From UBA7485 sp050945075 (GTDB lineage Bacteria > Bacillota > Clostridia > Eubacteriales > Eubacteriaceae): a DNA stretch of 5,137 nucleotides. Below are positions 1 to 5,137 of the stretch, piece after piece. A program made the position numbers and the translations under genes. The notes under the pieces are model-generated. The model saw only the letters and a list, made by a program, of their open reading frames with translations, was not told the DNA's origin and made no database searches. Positions within the stretch are counted from its first letter, which is position 1, and each line of letters opens with the position of its first letter. Where the stretch lies: contig JBMNSG010000149.1 in NCBI GenBank assembly GCA_050945075.1, positions 1 through 5,137 on the forward strand. The letters are read 5' to 3'.

Positions 1-1256
1 ATCAGGGCAGCCTGTGAAAACCAGGTAGCCGAGACATGGAGTGACATAATGCCAAGATTATAAATCGCGCGGTACAGGTACAGCCCCGGGACCATAATGA
101 CAATGGCCGGCACGGTTAACGAAATGCGGGGATAACCGGTTGAATTCTTGACCATTGAAGCCAGAAGTCCCGCTGTCAGGGCGCCGAGAAGGGCAGCCGC
201 TGCCGGGGGCAGAGCAGTCAGATCCACGAGCTCCAGACGCAGGGTATTGGCGGCCGCACCAATCAGCGCTGCACTGACCGCCATCCGGGGTGTGCTGTTA
301 AACATGATTGAGAAGCCGTACACACCACAGAAGCCGGCGATAAAACGCAGCAGAATCTGTACAGGCAGGCTCATCTGTAAAGCCGGGAAGTCGACAGGCT
401 GCAGATTGAGAATCAATGCCATAATCCAGGCGGTAAGTGCAGCGACCAGCACAATGATCAGAGCATAGGAAAGGCGCTCCAGTCCGGACCGCATATCAAG
501 TTTTGCCAGATCAATGCCGCTGGTGATAAAGGGAAAACCCGGGATTATAAACAGCATTGAGCAGATGTATCCGGCTTCATGCTGAAAAGATACGGCGAAC
601 AGCAGTTCTGCCACTTTAAGCAGTAGGGCATAGGTTATGGAAGCAGAGGAAACAGATGCTGCGATTCCGAGAAACAGCGTAAAATGATGACTGGTGAGTT
701 TACAGCGTACATAATTTCCGATGCCTGCACCCAGAAATGCGCAGATCATTTCTACCAGGCCTCCGCCCAGCAGGAAGGTAAATCCACAGCATGCCAGCGC
801 TGCGGCAGTACCGAGAGCCAGAGGTGAATACAGACCATGAATCCGTTCAATTTCGTCAAGATGGGAATGCAGCTCTTCTCCGGACATCTTCATACCATGG
901 ACCGGAAAGTCATTGATGAAATTTTCCAGCTTGTTCAGTTTTGAAGTGTTTACACCAGTGTTGGTCAGACAAAGTGACTGGGTAAAACAGTGGTCACCGT
1001 CAAAGCAGCTGTATTCGATGGACAGCAGGCCGATATCTGCTGTACAGGTGACATCCAGCTGTTCCGACAAAGTGTTCATGGAACTGCGGACCCGCCAGGC
1101 GCCGGTTCCGCAGGAGAGCAGCATCAGCCCCACCCGTCCGATCACTGAAGCCTTCTCGGTCAGCCCGGCTTCATCGATGGGAATTCCTTTTTCTGACATC
1201 GCATAATCGTGCCAGTAAATTTCCATATGGTTTTTTGGAATCATTTTTTCTGCCAT
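1..1256 (-). CDS. thrE: Threonine/serine exporter, ThrE family, fused two-domain form (3' end cut by window edge)
   Basis: I translated the reverse strand and found an uninterrupted frame of 418 codons running off the window edge, so the C-terminus is missing. The family comprises membrane proteins that export threonine and serine, first characterised as ThrE in Corynebacterium. Residues 36-275 match the first ThrE domain (DUF1212). They include the amphipathic segment around GRVGLMLLSCGTGAWRVR (40-57), with the family's G-x-x-R pattern, and the signature PGFPFITSGIDL (239-250). Residues 295-418 resemble the second domain (DUF3815/ThrE_2), ending near VPGLYLYRAIYNL. Hydrophobic segments lie near 143-163, 167-183, 192-222, 229-248, 263-285, 297-318, 325-340, 352-370 and 380-400. 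Many Firmicutes encode the two domains as separate genes; here they are fused. The start at 1256 is supported by GGAAAGG (1273-1267) 10 nt upstream; Met5 and Met11 are weaker alternatives. The gene lies 68 bp behind the 255-residue gene and is probably co-transcribed with it. Substrate specificity is inferred from family only. Confidence 0.88.
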   Translation of the reverse strand, partial: MAEKMIPKNHMEIYWHDYAMSEKGIPIDEAGLTEKASVIGRVGLMLLSCGTGAWRVRSSMNTLSEQLDVTCTADIGLLSIEYSCFDGDHCFTQSLCLTNTGVNTSKLNKLENFINDFPVHGMKMSGEELHSHLDEIERIHGLYSPLALGTAAALACCGFTFLLGGGLVEMICAFLGAGIGNYVRCKLTSHHFTLFLGIAASVSSASITYALLLKVAELLFAVSFQHEAGYICSMLFIIPGFPFITSGIDLAKLDMRSGLERLSYALIIVLVAALTAWIMALILNLQPVDFPALQMSLPVQILLRFIAGFCGVYGFSIMFNSTPRMAVSAALIGAAANTLRLELVDLTALPPAAAALLGALTAGLLASMVKNSTGYPRISLTVPAIVIMVPGLYLYRAIYNLGIMSLHVSATWFSQAAL

Positions 1257-1266
1257 TTTATTTCAG

Positions 1267-1273
1267 CCTTTCC
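1267..1273 (-). promoter_or_regulatory. Shine-Dalgarno site of thrE-family gene
   Basis: GGAAAGG on the minus strand ends 10 nt before the ATG at 1256-1254. No other purine-rich site precedes Met5 or Met11 at a good distance, so this site decides the start. It partly overlaps GGCTGA (1268-1263), which could pair with TCAGCC (1299-1294), but that pairing is weak. Confidence 0.6.
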
Positions 1274-1324
1274 GAAATCGACCGTCTGTGAATGGCTGAG
1301 GCAGTTACATAAACGGTCACATGA

Positions 1325-2092
1325 TCAGAAACCATAAACGATCTCGTCTGCACGGGCAATATTTTTCTCGAGCTTTTCACTGAACAGATTCAGAGGCAGA
1401 AATACGCCCATTTCATCACAGCGCTTGTCTGAATCGACTTTGACGTCCTGATCATAATAGACGACTGACCGGGGCAGTTCCCGCTGAAGCTCTATCATGA
1501 TGTCCCATAATGCTGCATAGGCCTGTGCTTCTGTTTCTTTCTGCTTTACTGTATCGGGAAGCTCGTATAACAGCAGAAGTCCTATATGCTGTGCGACCCG
1601 GTACTCAGTTACATCCATGGAGTCATCGGCGTAACCGTGACGTTTGCGGTAGCCGCAGGCCAGATACATGGGGGTCCGGTCTCCGGTAGGAAACGCCTTT
1701 TGGAAACGGCTCAGATCCCGCTGGTTCACTCTGACAGGCGCGTCAGGAATCAGATGTCCATCTGCATCCGTCAGGATTTCCGGGTTAGCCTGTCCATCTG
1801 CGTTGAAACGGAACGGAGCCAGACAGGCGTTTCTGAGCAGATCAAACATGGTATTCTGGCACAGTGCCATCAGAAAAGCGCTCAGATCTCTGTTGCTGTA
1901 GGCATTGAACAGCGCACGGGTGAACTGTTGTGCCGGACTGCATTCATCATCGGGATCGTCATCTTCAGAATCGCTGACTTCTTCCAGGGATTCATAAAAT
2001 GTTTCGCAAAGGCGCTGACAGGCCCGGGGATCTGCCAGAATTTTTTCAAACAATAACTCCGGCTTTTCCTCTCTTGGAAATATCGTAGCCAT
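1325..2092 (-). CDS. Uncharacterised acidic soluble protein, 255 residues
   Basis: I do not recognise this family. The frame is a credible gene: it has a strong Shine-Dalgarno AAGGAAGGA (2110-2102) 9 nt before the ATG, a near-consensus promoter upstream, and a stop followed 68 bp later by the ThrE-family gene on the same strand. There is no signal peptide or clear membrane segment, so a cytoplasmic protein is expected. Residues 36-50 form a dense Asp/Glu cluster (SDSEDDDPDDE at 40-50). The rest looks mostly helical, with a hydrophobic helix around 165-178 (QHIGLLLLYEL) flanked by polar residues. Cysteines (C25, C29, C51, C78, C90, C146, C225) are scattered, with no CxxC pair. The segment TGDRTPMYLACGYRKRHGY (136-154) is the most motif-like stretch. 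No catalytic signature was identified. Operon position suggests co-expression with the exporter, but no functional link can be shown. Confidence 0.85.
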   Translation of the reverse strand: MATIFPREEKPELLFEKILADPRACQRLCETFYESLEEVSDSEDDDPDDECSPAQQFTRALFNAYSNRDLSAFLMALCQNTMFDLLRNACLAPFRFNADGQANPEILTDADGHLIPDAPVRVNQRDLSRFQKAFPTGDRTPMYLACGYRKRHGYADDSMDVTEYRVAQHIGLLLLYELPDTVKQKETEAQAYAALWDIMIELQRELPRSVVYYDQDVKVDSDKRCDEMGVFLPLNLFSEKLEKNIARADEIVYGF

Positions 2093-2101
2093 AAATGTTT
2101 A

Positions 2102-2110
2102 TCCTTCCTT
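2102..2110 (-). promoter_or_regulatory. Shine-Dalgarno site of the 255-residue protein gene
   Basis: AAGGAAGGA on the minus strand sits 9 nt before the ATG at 2092-2090. It is a near-ideal Firmicutes ribosome binding site and fixes the start. With the predicted transcription start near 2135, the leader would be only about 43 nt. Confidence 0.75.
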
Positions 2111-2141
2111 CTGCGGTTTACAATCGCTTTTATCAGCTTTT

Positions 2142-2170
2142 ATTATAGGCTTTTGTCTTGAAATTGTTAA
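2142..2170 (-). promoter_or_regulatory. SigA/sigma-70-type promoter of the 255-residue gene and thrE unit
   Basis: On the minus strand there is TTAACA (2170-2165, five of six matches to TTGACA), exactly 17 nt of spacer, then TATAAT (2147-2142, six of six). It begins only 9 nt beyond the end of the copA terminator U-tract, so the two downstream genes have their own strong promoter and are not simply the tail of a copA transcript. The -35 box lies inside an AT-rich inverted repeat (2160-2175), which could be an operator. Confidence 0.8.
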
Positions 2171-2175
2171 ATTTC
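2160..2175. repeat. Inverted repeat over the -35 box (possible operator)
   Basis: GAAATT, 4 nt spacer, AATTTC: perfect 6-bp arms on the plus strand at 2160-2165 and 2170-2175. The -35 hexamer of the downstream promoter (2165-2170) lies at its centre. The symmetry and placement fit a repressor site, but AT-rich dyads of this size also arise by chance. Confidence 0.35.
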
Positions 2176-2179
2176 GAAC

Positions 2180-2233
2180 AAAAAAACCGCCTGTCGGGTT
2201 TCCTGCGTGTCTGCAGGAACCGTTTCGGCGGTT
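2180..2233 (-). terminator. Rho-independent terminator of copA with nested hairpin
   Basis: Reading the minus strand, AACCGCC (2233-2227) pairs perfectly with GGCGGTT (2191-2185). A run of seven T residues in total follows (2186-2180, overlapping the stem end). Inside lies a second perfect stem, TTCCTGC (2219-2213) with GCAGGAA (2206-2200), closing a 6-nt loop. Partly matched flanks (CGG opposite CCCG) may join the two stems into one long bulged hairpin. It begins 44 nt after the copA stop, and the next promoter starts just beyond it. The U-tract is on the minus-strand side only, so it should mainly terminate copA. Confidence 0.85.
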
Positions 2234-2276
2234 CTTGTTTAACCGGTATATGTATCTGCCGGCTTTGTCTCGGTTT

Positions 2277-4955
2277 TTATGCGACGCTGGAGGGATATCC
2301 GATTGCAGAAACCGCGTCCGCGAGTTTCTGTGCATCAGTTCCCGGTTCAGCCTGGATGACTGCCTGTGCCTTTTCAAGACTGACTTCTGCAGACTTGACT
2401 CCGGGCTGTTCCTTCAGTGCAGCTTCTACGCGCCCGCTGCAGTGGGCACAGCTCATATCTTTTACATTCAGTGTTATAGTCATTGTTTCTCCTTGTTCAG
2501 ATGCTGCAGATTCATTTATTGCATCTTTCTTTTTTTCAGATGAGTTCCTGTTTAATTCAGCCTGGCTGCTGTCATCAGTTAAAACAGGGCAGGCGGGCGA
2601 TGTCATTCCGCTCACTTCAGCGACTGTTTCCACCTGAACATCTCCATGGGTGATTTCTACTTTTTCGATTCTGGGCTTAAAGCGTCTCAGGCTCAAAGCA
2701 TTCATAACCACACAGAACGAACTCAGGCTCATCGCTGCCGCTGCAAACATGGCATTGAGCTTGATTCCAAACGGAATGTAGAGCACACCGGCTGCCAGCG
2801 GAATACAGATTGTATTGTAGAAGAAGGCCCAGAACAGATTCATCTTGATGTTTTTGATGGTGGCCGTCGAAAGCTGTATGGCAGCCGGGATCTGCATCAG
2901 ATTGCTCTGCATCAGGATCACGTCCGCGGATTCGATAGCCACATCGGTACCCGAACCGATAGCGACTCCGGTGTCCGCCTGTGCCAGAGCCGGTGCATCA
3001 TTGATTCCGTCACCGACCATAATCAGTTTGTTACCCTTTTGCTGGAGCGCTTTAACCAGTCCTGCCTTCTGATCCGGGAGCACGTCTGCAATCACATGTG
3101 TGATTCCGGCCTGGCGGGCGATTGCCTGTGCGGTCCTGCGATTGTCACCGGTCAGCATGTAGACTTCCAGCCCCATGGCTTTGAGCTGGGCGACCGCCTG
3201 GGCAGATGTTTCTTTTAATACATCCGCTACCGCAATAACAGCGGCCAGCTTCCCGTCTCTGGCAACAAACAGCGGGGTTTTCCCTTCATCAGAGAGTCGT
3301 TCATAATCTGTCTGAGCCTGGTCCGGCGCGGTACCGGATTTTTCCATGAGTTTCATATTCCCCACGGCATACATATGTCCGTTGATCTGACCTTCAATGC
3401 CCATGCCGGGAACAGCCGTAAACTGTGTGACAGCTGCGGGTGTGAGACCCTTTTTCTGCGCATCTTCGACAACTGCCAGTGAAAGGGGATGCTCCGACCG
3501 GGCTTCCAGTCCGGCTATATCCGCCAGCAGCAGATCCTCCGGTAGGTCAGAATATTCAATGAAATCAGTGACTTCCGGTTCACCGACGGTCAGTGTTCCT
3601 GTCTTGTCAAAGACAATGACATTGGCTTTTCCAAGTGTTTCCAGCGCTTCACCGTTGCGGAACAGAATGCCCTGACTGGCTCCGACTCCGGTTCCGACCA
3701 TAATAGCAGTCGGAGTCGCAAGTCCCAGTGCACACGGGCAGGAAATAACCAGTACGGCAATCCCGATAGACAGGGCAAAGCTGAAGCCGTACCCGAGCAG
3801 CAGCCAGATCAGAAAAGCGGCCAGTGCGATAATCATGACGGCCGGGACAAACCAGCGGGAAATTTCGTCTGCCAGCTGGGAAATCGGAGCCTTGGAGCTC
3901 TGGGCTTCTTCAACCAGAGTGATGATTCTGGACAAGGTCGTGTCATTCCCGATTTTTGAAGCTTCAAATTCGAAGCTCCCGGTTTTGTTTATGGAACCGG
4001 CGATAACAGTACTTCCGACTTTTTTCTCGACCGGAATTGATTCGCCTGTCAGCAGTGATTCATCGACTGCAGAATGGCCTTCGGTAATGACACCATCTAC
4101 AGGAATTCGTTCACCAGGCTTTATGAGCACGATACTGCCCACTTTGACATCTGCTGTTGGAACCACGACGGCTTCGCCGTTGATGAGTACGGTCGCTTCG
4201 TCCGGTGCCAGTTCAATCAGTTTTTCTATGGCCTGTGATGTTTTGCCTTTGGCGCGGGATTCCAGATATTTACCGACTGAAATCAGTGCGATAATCACGA
4301 CAGTACTTTCAAAGTAGATGTCGTGCATATGGTGGGTGACTGCCATGGTATCTCCGTAAGACATGGACCAGAGCATCTGGTAAAACATGTAAACGGAATA
4401 AAAGAAGGCAGCGCTTGTTCCAACCGCAATCAGGGAATCCATATTGGGGATCCGGTGCCAGAGCGCTTTGAATCCGTCAATGTAAAAATGAGAACCGATA
4501 TACAGCACCGGAAGACATAACAGCAGCTGTGTCAGTACATTGGCCAGAATATTTTTTTCACCGCTGAGGAACGAAGGGATCGGCAGTCCCGCCATGGGTC
4601 CCATCGACAGGTAAAACAGGGGAACTGCGAAAACGAGCGCTGCGATCATCTGGTGTTTCTTTTCCCGAAGATGTTCTTCTGCTCTGTTTTTGTCACGCCT
4701 CTGTTCCTGGCTCTGACTGTCATTGTTTTCCGGTATGGCTTTATAACCGATCCCGGAAATGCTTTCTTCTATCTGAGATGAGTTGAGCTGTGCAGGATCA
4801 TAACTGACTACCAGCTTCTCTGTTGCAAAATTGACGACGGCAGAATCGACACCATTCAAACTGTTTACCTTGCGTTCAATAGCGGCTGCACAGGCAGTAC
4901 AGCTCATTCCCTCTATTTCAAAGGCTGCTTTTGTAAAACTGTTTTTTTCTGTCAT
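2277..4955 (-). CDS. copA: Copper(I)-exporting P1B-type ATPase with N- and C-terminal HMA domains
   Basis: This is an inner-membrane pump that uses ATP to expel Cu(+). In order, the 892-residue protein shows: an N-terminal HMA domain (11-73) with GMSCTAC and metal ligands C19/C22; transmembrane segments near 101-120, 137-157, 172-192 and 213-229; the actuator domain with TGES (303-306); two segments (368-388, 392-414), the second carrying the CPC metal site (406-408); and the ATP-binding and phosphorylation domains with DKTGT (D450 phosphorylated), SEHP (H489), GMG (517-519), TGDN (602-605) and GDGIND (648-653). The last two segments carry YN (713-714) and MxxSS (742-746), the Cu(+)-type (P1B-1) signature. 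A linker (761-824) then leads to a second HMA domain (825-892, MSCAHC, C836/C839) that resembles CopZ. H208, H209, M210 and H211 lie in the outer loop between the third and fourth helices. A longer reading from 5111 exists, but AAAGGAG just upstream and the -10 box at 4984-4989 support the ATG at 4955; the adjacent ATG at 4958 is possible. The gene is preceded by its own promoter and followed by a terminator. Confidence 0.95.
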   Translation of the reverse strand: MTEKNSFTKAAFEIEGMSCTACAAAIERKVNSLNGVDSAVVNFATEKLVVSYDPAQLNSSQIEESISGIGYKAIPENNDSQSQEQRRDKNRAEEHLREKKHQMIAALVFAVPLFYLSMGPMAGLPIPSFLSGEKNILANVLTQLLLCLPVLYIGSHFYIDGFKALWHRIPNMDSLIAVGTSAAFFYSVYMFYQMLWSMSYGDTMAVTHHMHDIYFESTVVIIALISVGKYLESRAKGKTSQAIEKLIELAPDEATVLINGEAVVVPTADVKVGSIVLIKPGERIPVDGVITEGHSAVDESLLTGESIPVEKKVGSTVIAGSINKTGSFEFEASKIGNDTTLSRIITLVEEAQSSKAPISQLADEISRWFVPAVMIIALAAFLIWLLLGYGFSFALSIGIAVLVISCPCALGLATPTAIMVGTGVGASQGILFRNGEALETLGKANVIVFDKTGTLTVGEPEVTDFIEYSDLPEDLLLADIAGLEARSEHPLSLAVVEDAQKKGLTPAAVTQFTAVPGMGIEGQINGHMYAVGNMKLMEKSGTAPDQAQTDYERLSDEGKTPLFVARDGKLAAVIAVADVLKETSAQAVAQLKAMGLEVYMLTGDNRRTAQAIARQAGITHVIADVLPDQKAGLVKALQQKGNKLIMVGDGINDAPALAQADTGVAIGSGTDVAIESADVILMQSNLMQIPAAIQLSTATIKNIKMNLFWAFFYNTICIPLAAGVLYIPFGIKLNAMFAAAAMSLSSFCVVMNALSLRRFKPRIEKVEITHGDVQVETVAEVSGMTSPACPVLTDDSSQAELNRNSSEKKKDAINESAASEQGETMTITLNVKDMSCAHCSGRVEAALKEQPGVKSAEVSLEKAQAVIQAEPGTDAQKLADAVSAIGYPSSVA
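2483..2494 (-). promoter_or_regulatory. Internal ribosome binding site and ATG for a free CopZ-like chaperone
   Basis: Within copA and in its frame, AAGGAG (2494-2489) is followed by a 5-nt spacer and ATG (2483-2481), which is Met825 of CopA. Translation from here to the copA stop at 2277 gives 68 residues: MTITLNVKDMSCAHC and onward, ending in AIGYPSSVA. That is the normal size of a stand-alone CopZ, with a complete ferredoxin-like HMA fold pattern. The site sits in a hydrophilic linker where nothing else constrains such a sequence. The family glycine before MxC is Asp833 here. The signals are seen directly; production of a free chaperone is inferred. Confidence 0.5.
2529..2535 (-). other. 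Possible -1 ribosomal frameshift (or transcript slippage) site in copA
   Basis: The minus strand reads GA-A_AAA_AAG across codons 807-809, so the heptamer A_AAA_AAG is in the phase needed for tandem -1 slipping. It is the same heptamer used in E. coli dnaX. AGGA, a weak Shine-Dalgarno-like stimulator, ends 9 nt upstream. A 6-bp stem, AGATGC (2526-2521) with GCATCT (2504-2499), starts 2 nt downstream. After a -1 shift the ribosome would add E-R-C-N-K and stop at TGA (2514-2512), giving an 814-residue CopA without the C-terminal HMA domain. The A7 run could also cause polymerase slippage. A lysine-rich linker can contain this motif by chance. Confidence 0.3.
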
Positions 4956-4959
4956 CATT

Positions 4960-4966
4960 CTCCTTT
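4960..4966 (-). promoter_or_regulatory. Shine-Dalgarno site of copA
   Basis: AAAGGAG on the minus strand ends 4 nt before the ATG at 4955-4953 and 1 nt before the ATG at 4958-4956. The spacing favours 4955 as the main start. Neither in-frame ATG further upstream (near 4985 or at 5111) has a comparable site. Confidence 0.75.
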
Positions 4967-4983
4967 CTTTTGAATCTGCATTC

Positions 4984-5011
4984 ATTATATACGTTTGAAT
5001 GGGTAAAACAA
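4984..5011 (-). promoter_or_regulatory. Candidate copA promoter
   Basis: A perfect -10 box TATAAT (4989-4984) lies 28 nt before the copA ATG. The -35 region is poor: the best choices are TTGTTT (5011-5006, 16-nt spacer) or TTTGTT (5012-5007, 17-nt spacer). A weak -35 with a strong -10 is common where an activator or regulated access is needed. The spacer contains TACCC (5005-5001), a half-site like those in CsoR operators, but the matching GGGTA arm is not present. The predicted transcript would start close to 4977, leaving a leader of roughly 20 nt. Confidence 0.55.
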
Positions 5012-5020
5012 ACATCGGCC

Positions 5021-5038
5021 CCGTCTGCATACAGTCGG
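5021..5038. repeat. Imperfect 18-bp dyad upstream of the copA promoter
   Basis: CCGTCTG, CATA, CAGTCGG: 7 of 9 symmetric positions pair, with the T/T mismatch inside the arms and C/A near the centre. It lies 9-10 bp upstream of the candidate -35, where an activator or co-regulator could bind. It does not match the CopY box TACAnnTGTA or the CueR/CsoR consensus sites I know. The remaining upstream sequence (5039-5137) contains no gene I can support. Confidence 0.3.
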
Positions 5039-5137
5039 ATAGGAAGAAAGGATTACTGTTTTTTGAGTCAGAACGGTCTGTTTTGTCGCGTATTGTGAGA
5101 AAATAGAGCATGTAAACAGGTATTGAATATAAGTCAT

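Noticed and set aside
1263..1318. Two competing short inverted repeats in the 68-bp gap before thrE: TCAGCC/GGCTGA and GACCGT/ACGGTC
   Set aside because: Arms of only 6 bp with loops of about 25-27 nt and no T-run; too weak for a terminator or riboswitch, although the first could slightly cover the thrE ribosome site.
1586..2056. Long plus-strand open frames opposite the 255-residue gene, thrE and copA
   Set aside because: They lack ribosome sites and recognisable domains and lie antisense to well-supported genes; they are mirror frames of real coding sequence.
5069..5080. CAGAACGGTCTG near-palindrome and repeated CTGTTT words upstream of copA
   Set aside because: Five of six pairs over 12 bp, and CTGTTT also occurs inside copA, so neither stands out from background.
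5104..5120. Possible CopY box (TACAnnTGTA) around the minus-strand TTTACATGC
   Set aside because: Only the first half matches; the second half and the flanking symmetry are absent.
4985..5137. A minus-strand frame of 50 codons open from the window edge (ATG at 5137) to TAA at 4987-4985
   Set aside because: No recognisable protein sequence, its stop overlaps the copA -10 box, and other minus-strand frames there are also open. It may be chance or the tail of something beyond the window; not supportable as a gene.

Overview
This 5.1 kb window looks like the chromosome of a low-to-middling GC Firmicute (Bacillota), possibly an Erysipelotrichia- or Lactobacillales-like gut organism. The evidence is strong purine-rich Shine-Dalgarno sites (AAAGGAG, AAGGAAGGA), consensus SigA-type promoters, a U-tract terminator, and a CopA-type ATPase with a copper-chaperone domain at its C-terminus. 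The genus cannot be fixed from the sequence alone. All recognisable genes are on the minus strand, so the window is best read from right to left.

Layout, in transcription order. Positions 5137-4956 hold a leader with a candidate promoter (-10 TATAAT at 4984-4989) and an imperfect dyad (5021-5038). Positions 4955-2277 encode an 892-residue Cu(+)-exporting P1B-type ATPase, CopA, with one metal-binding (HMA) domain at each end. Positions 2233-2180 form a two-stem rho-independent terminator. Directly behind it is a near-consensus promoter (2170-2142). This promoter serves a two-gene unit: an unrecognised 255-residue acidic soluble protein (2092-1325), then, after 68 bp, a fused ThrE-type threonine/serine exporter (1256 to beyond position 1, truncated by the window edge).

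The most interesting part is the 3' end of copA (about 2610-2277). The last 68 codons form a complete CopZ-like copper chaperone in frame with copA. That segment has its own AAGGAG Shine-Dalgarno and ATG. About 40 nt upstream lies a correctly phased A_AAA_AAG slippery heptamer. A -1 slip there would reach a stop 28 nt before the internal ATG. If used, these signals would let one gene make the CopA-CopZ fusion, a CopA lacking the C-terminal domain, and free CopZ. E. coli is known to make a CopZ-like product from copA by frameshifting, but by a different arrangement. The sequence signals are directly visible; their use is inference.

Functionally, the window holds a copper detoxification gene next to an independent amino-acid export unit. 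Nothing visible links the two apart from shared strand and proximity. No RNA genes, CRISPR arrays, insertion sequences or phage genes were seen.
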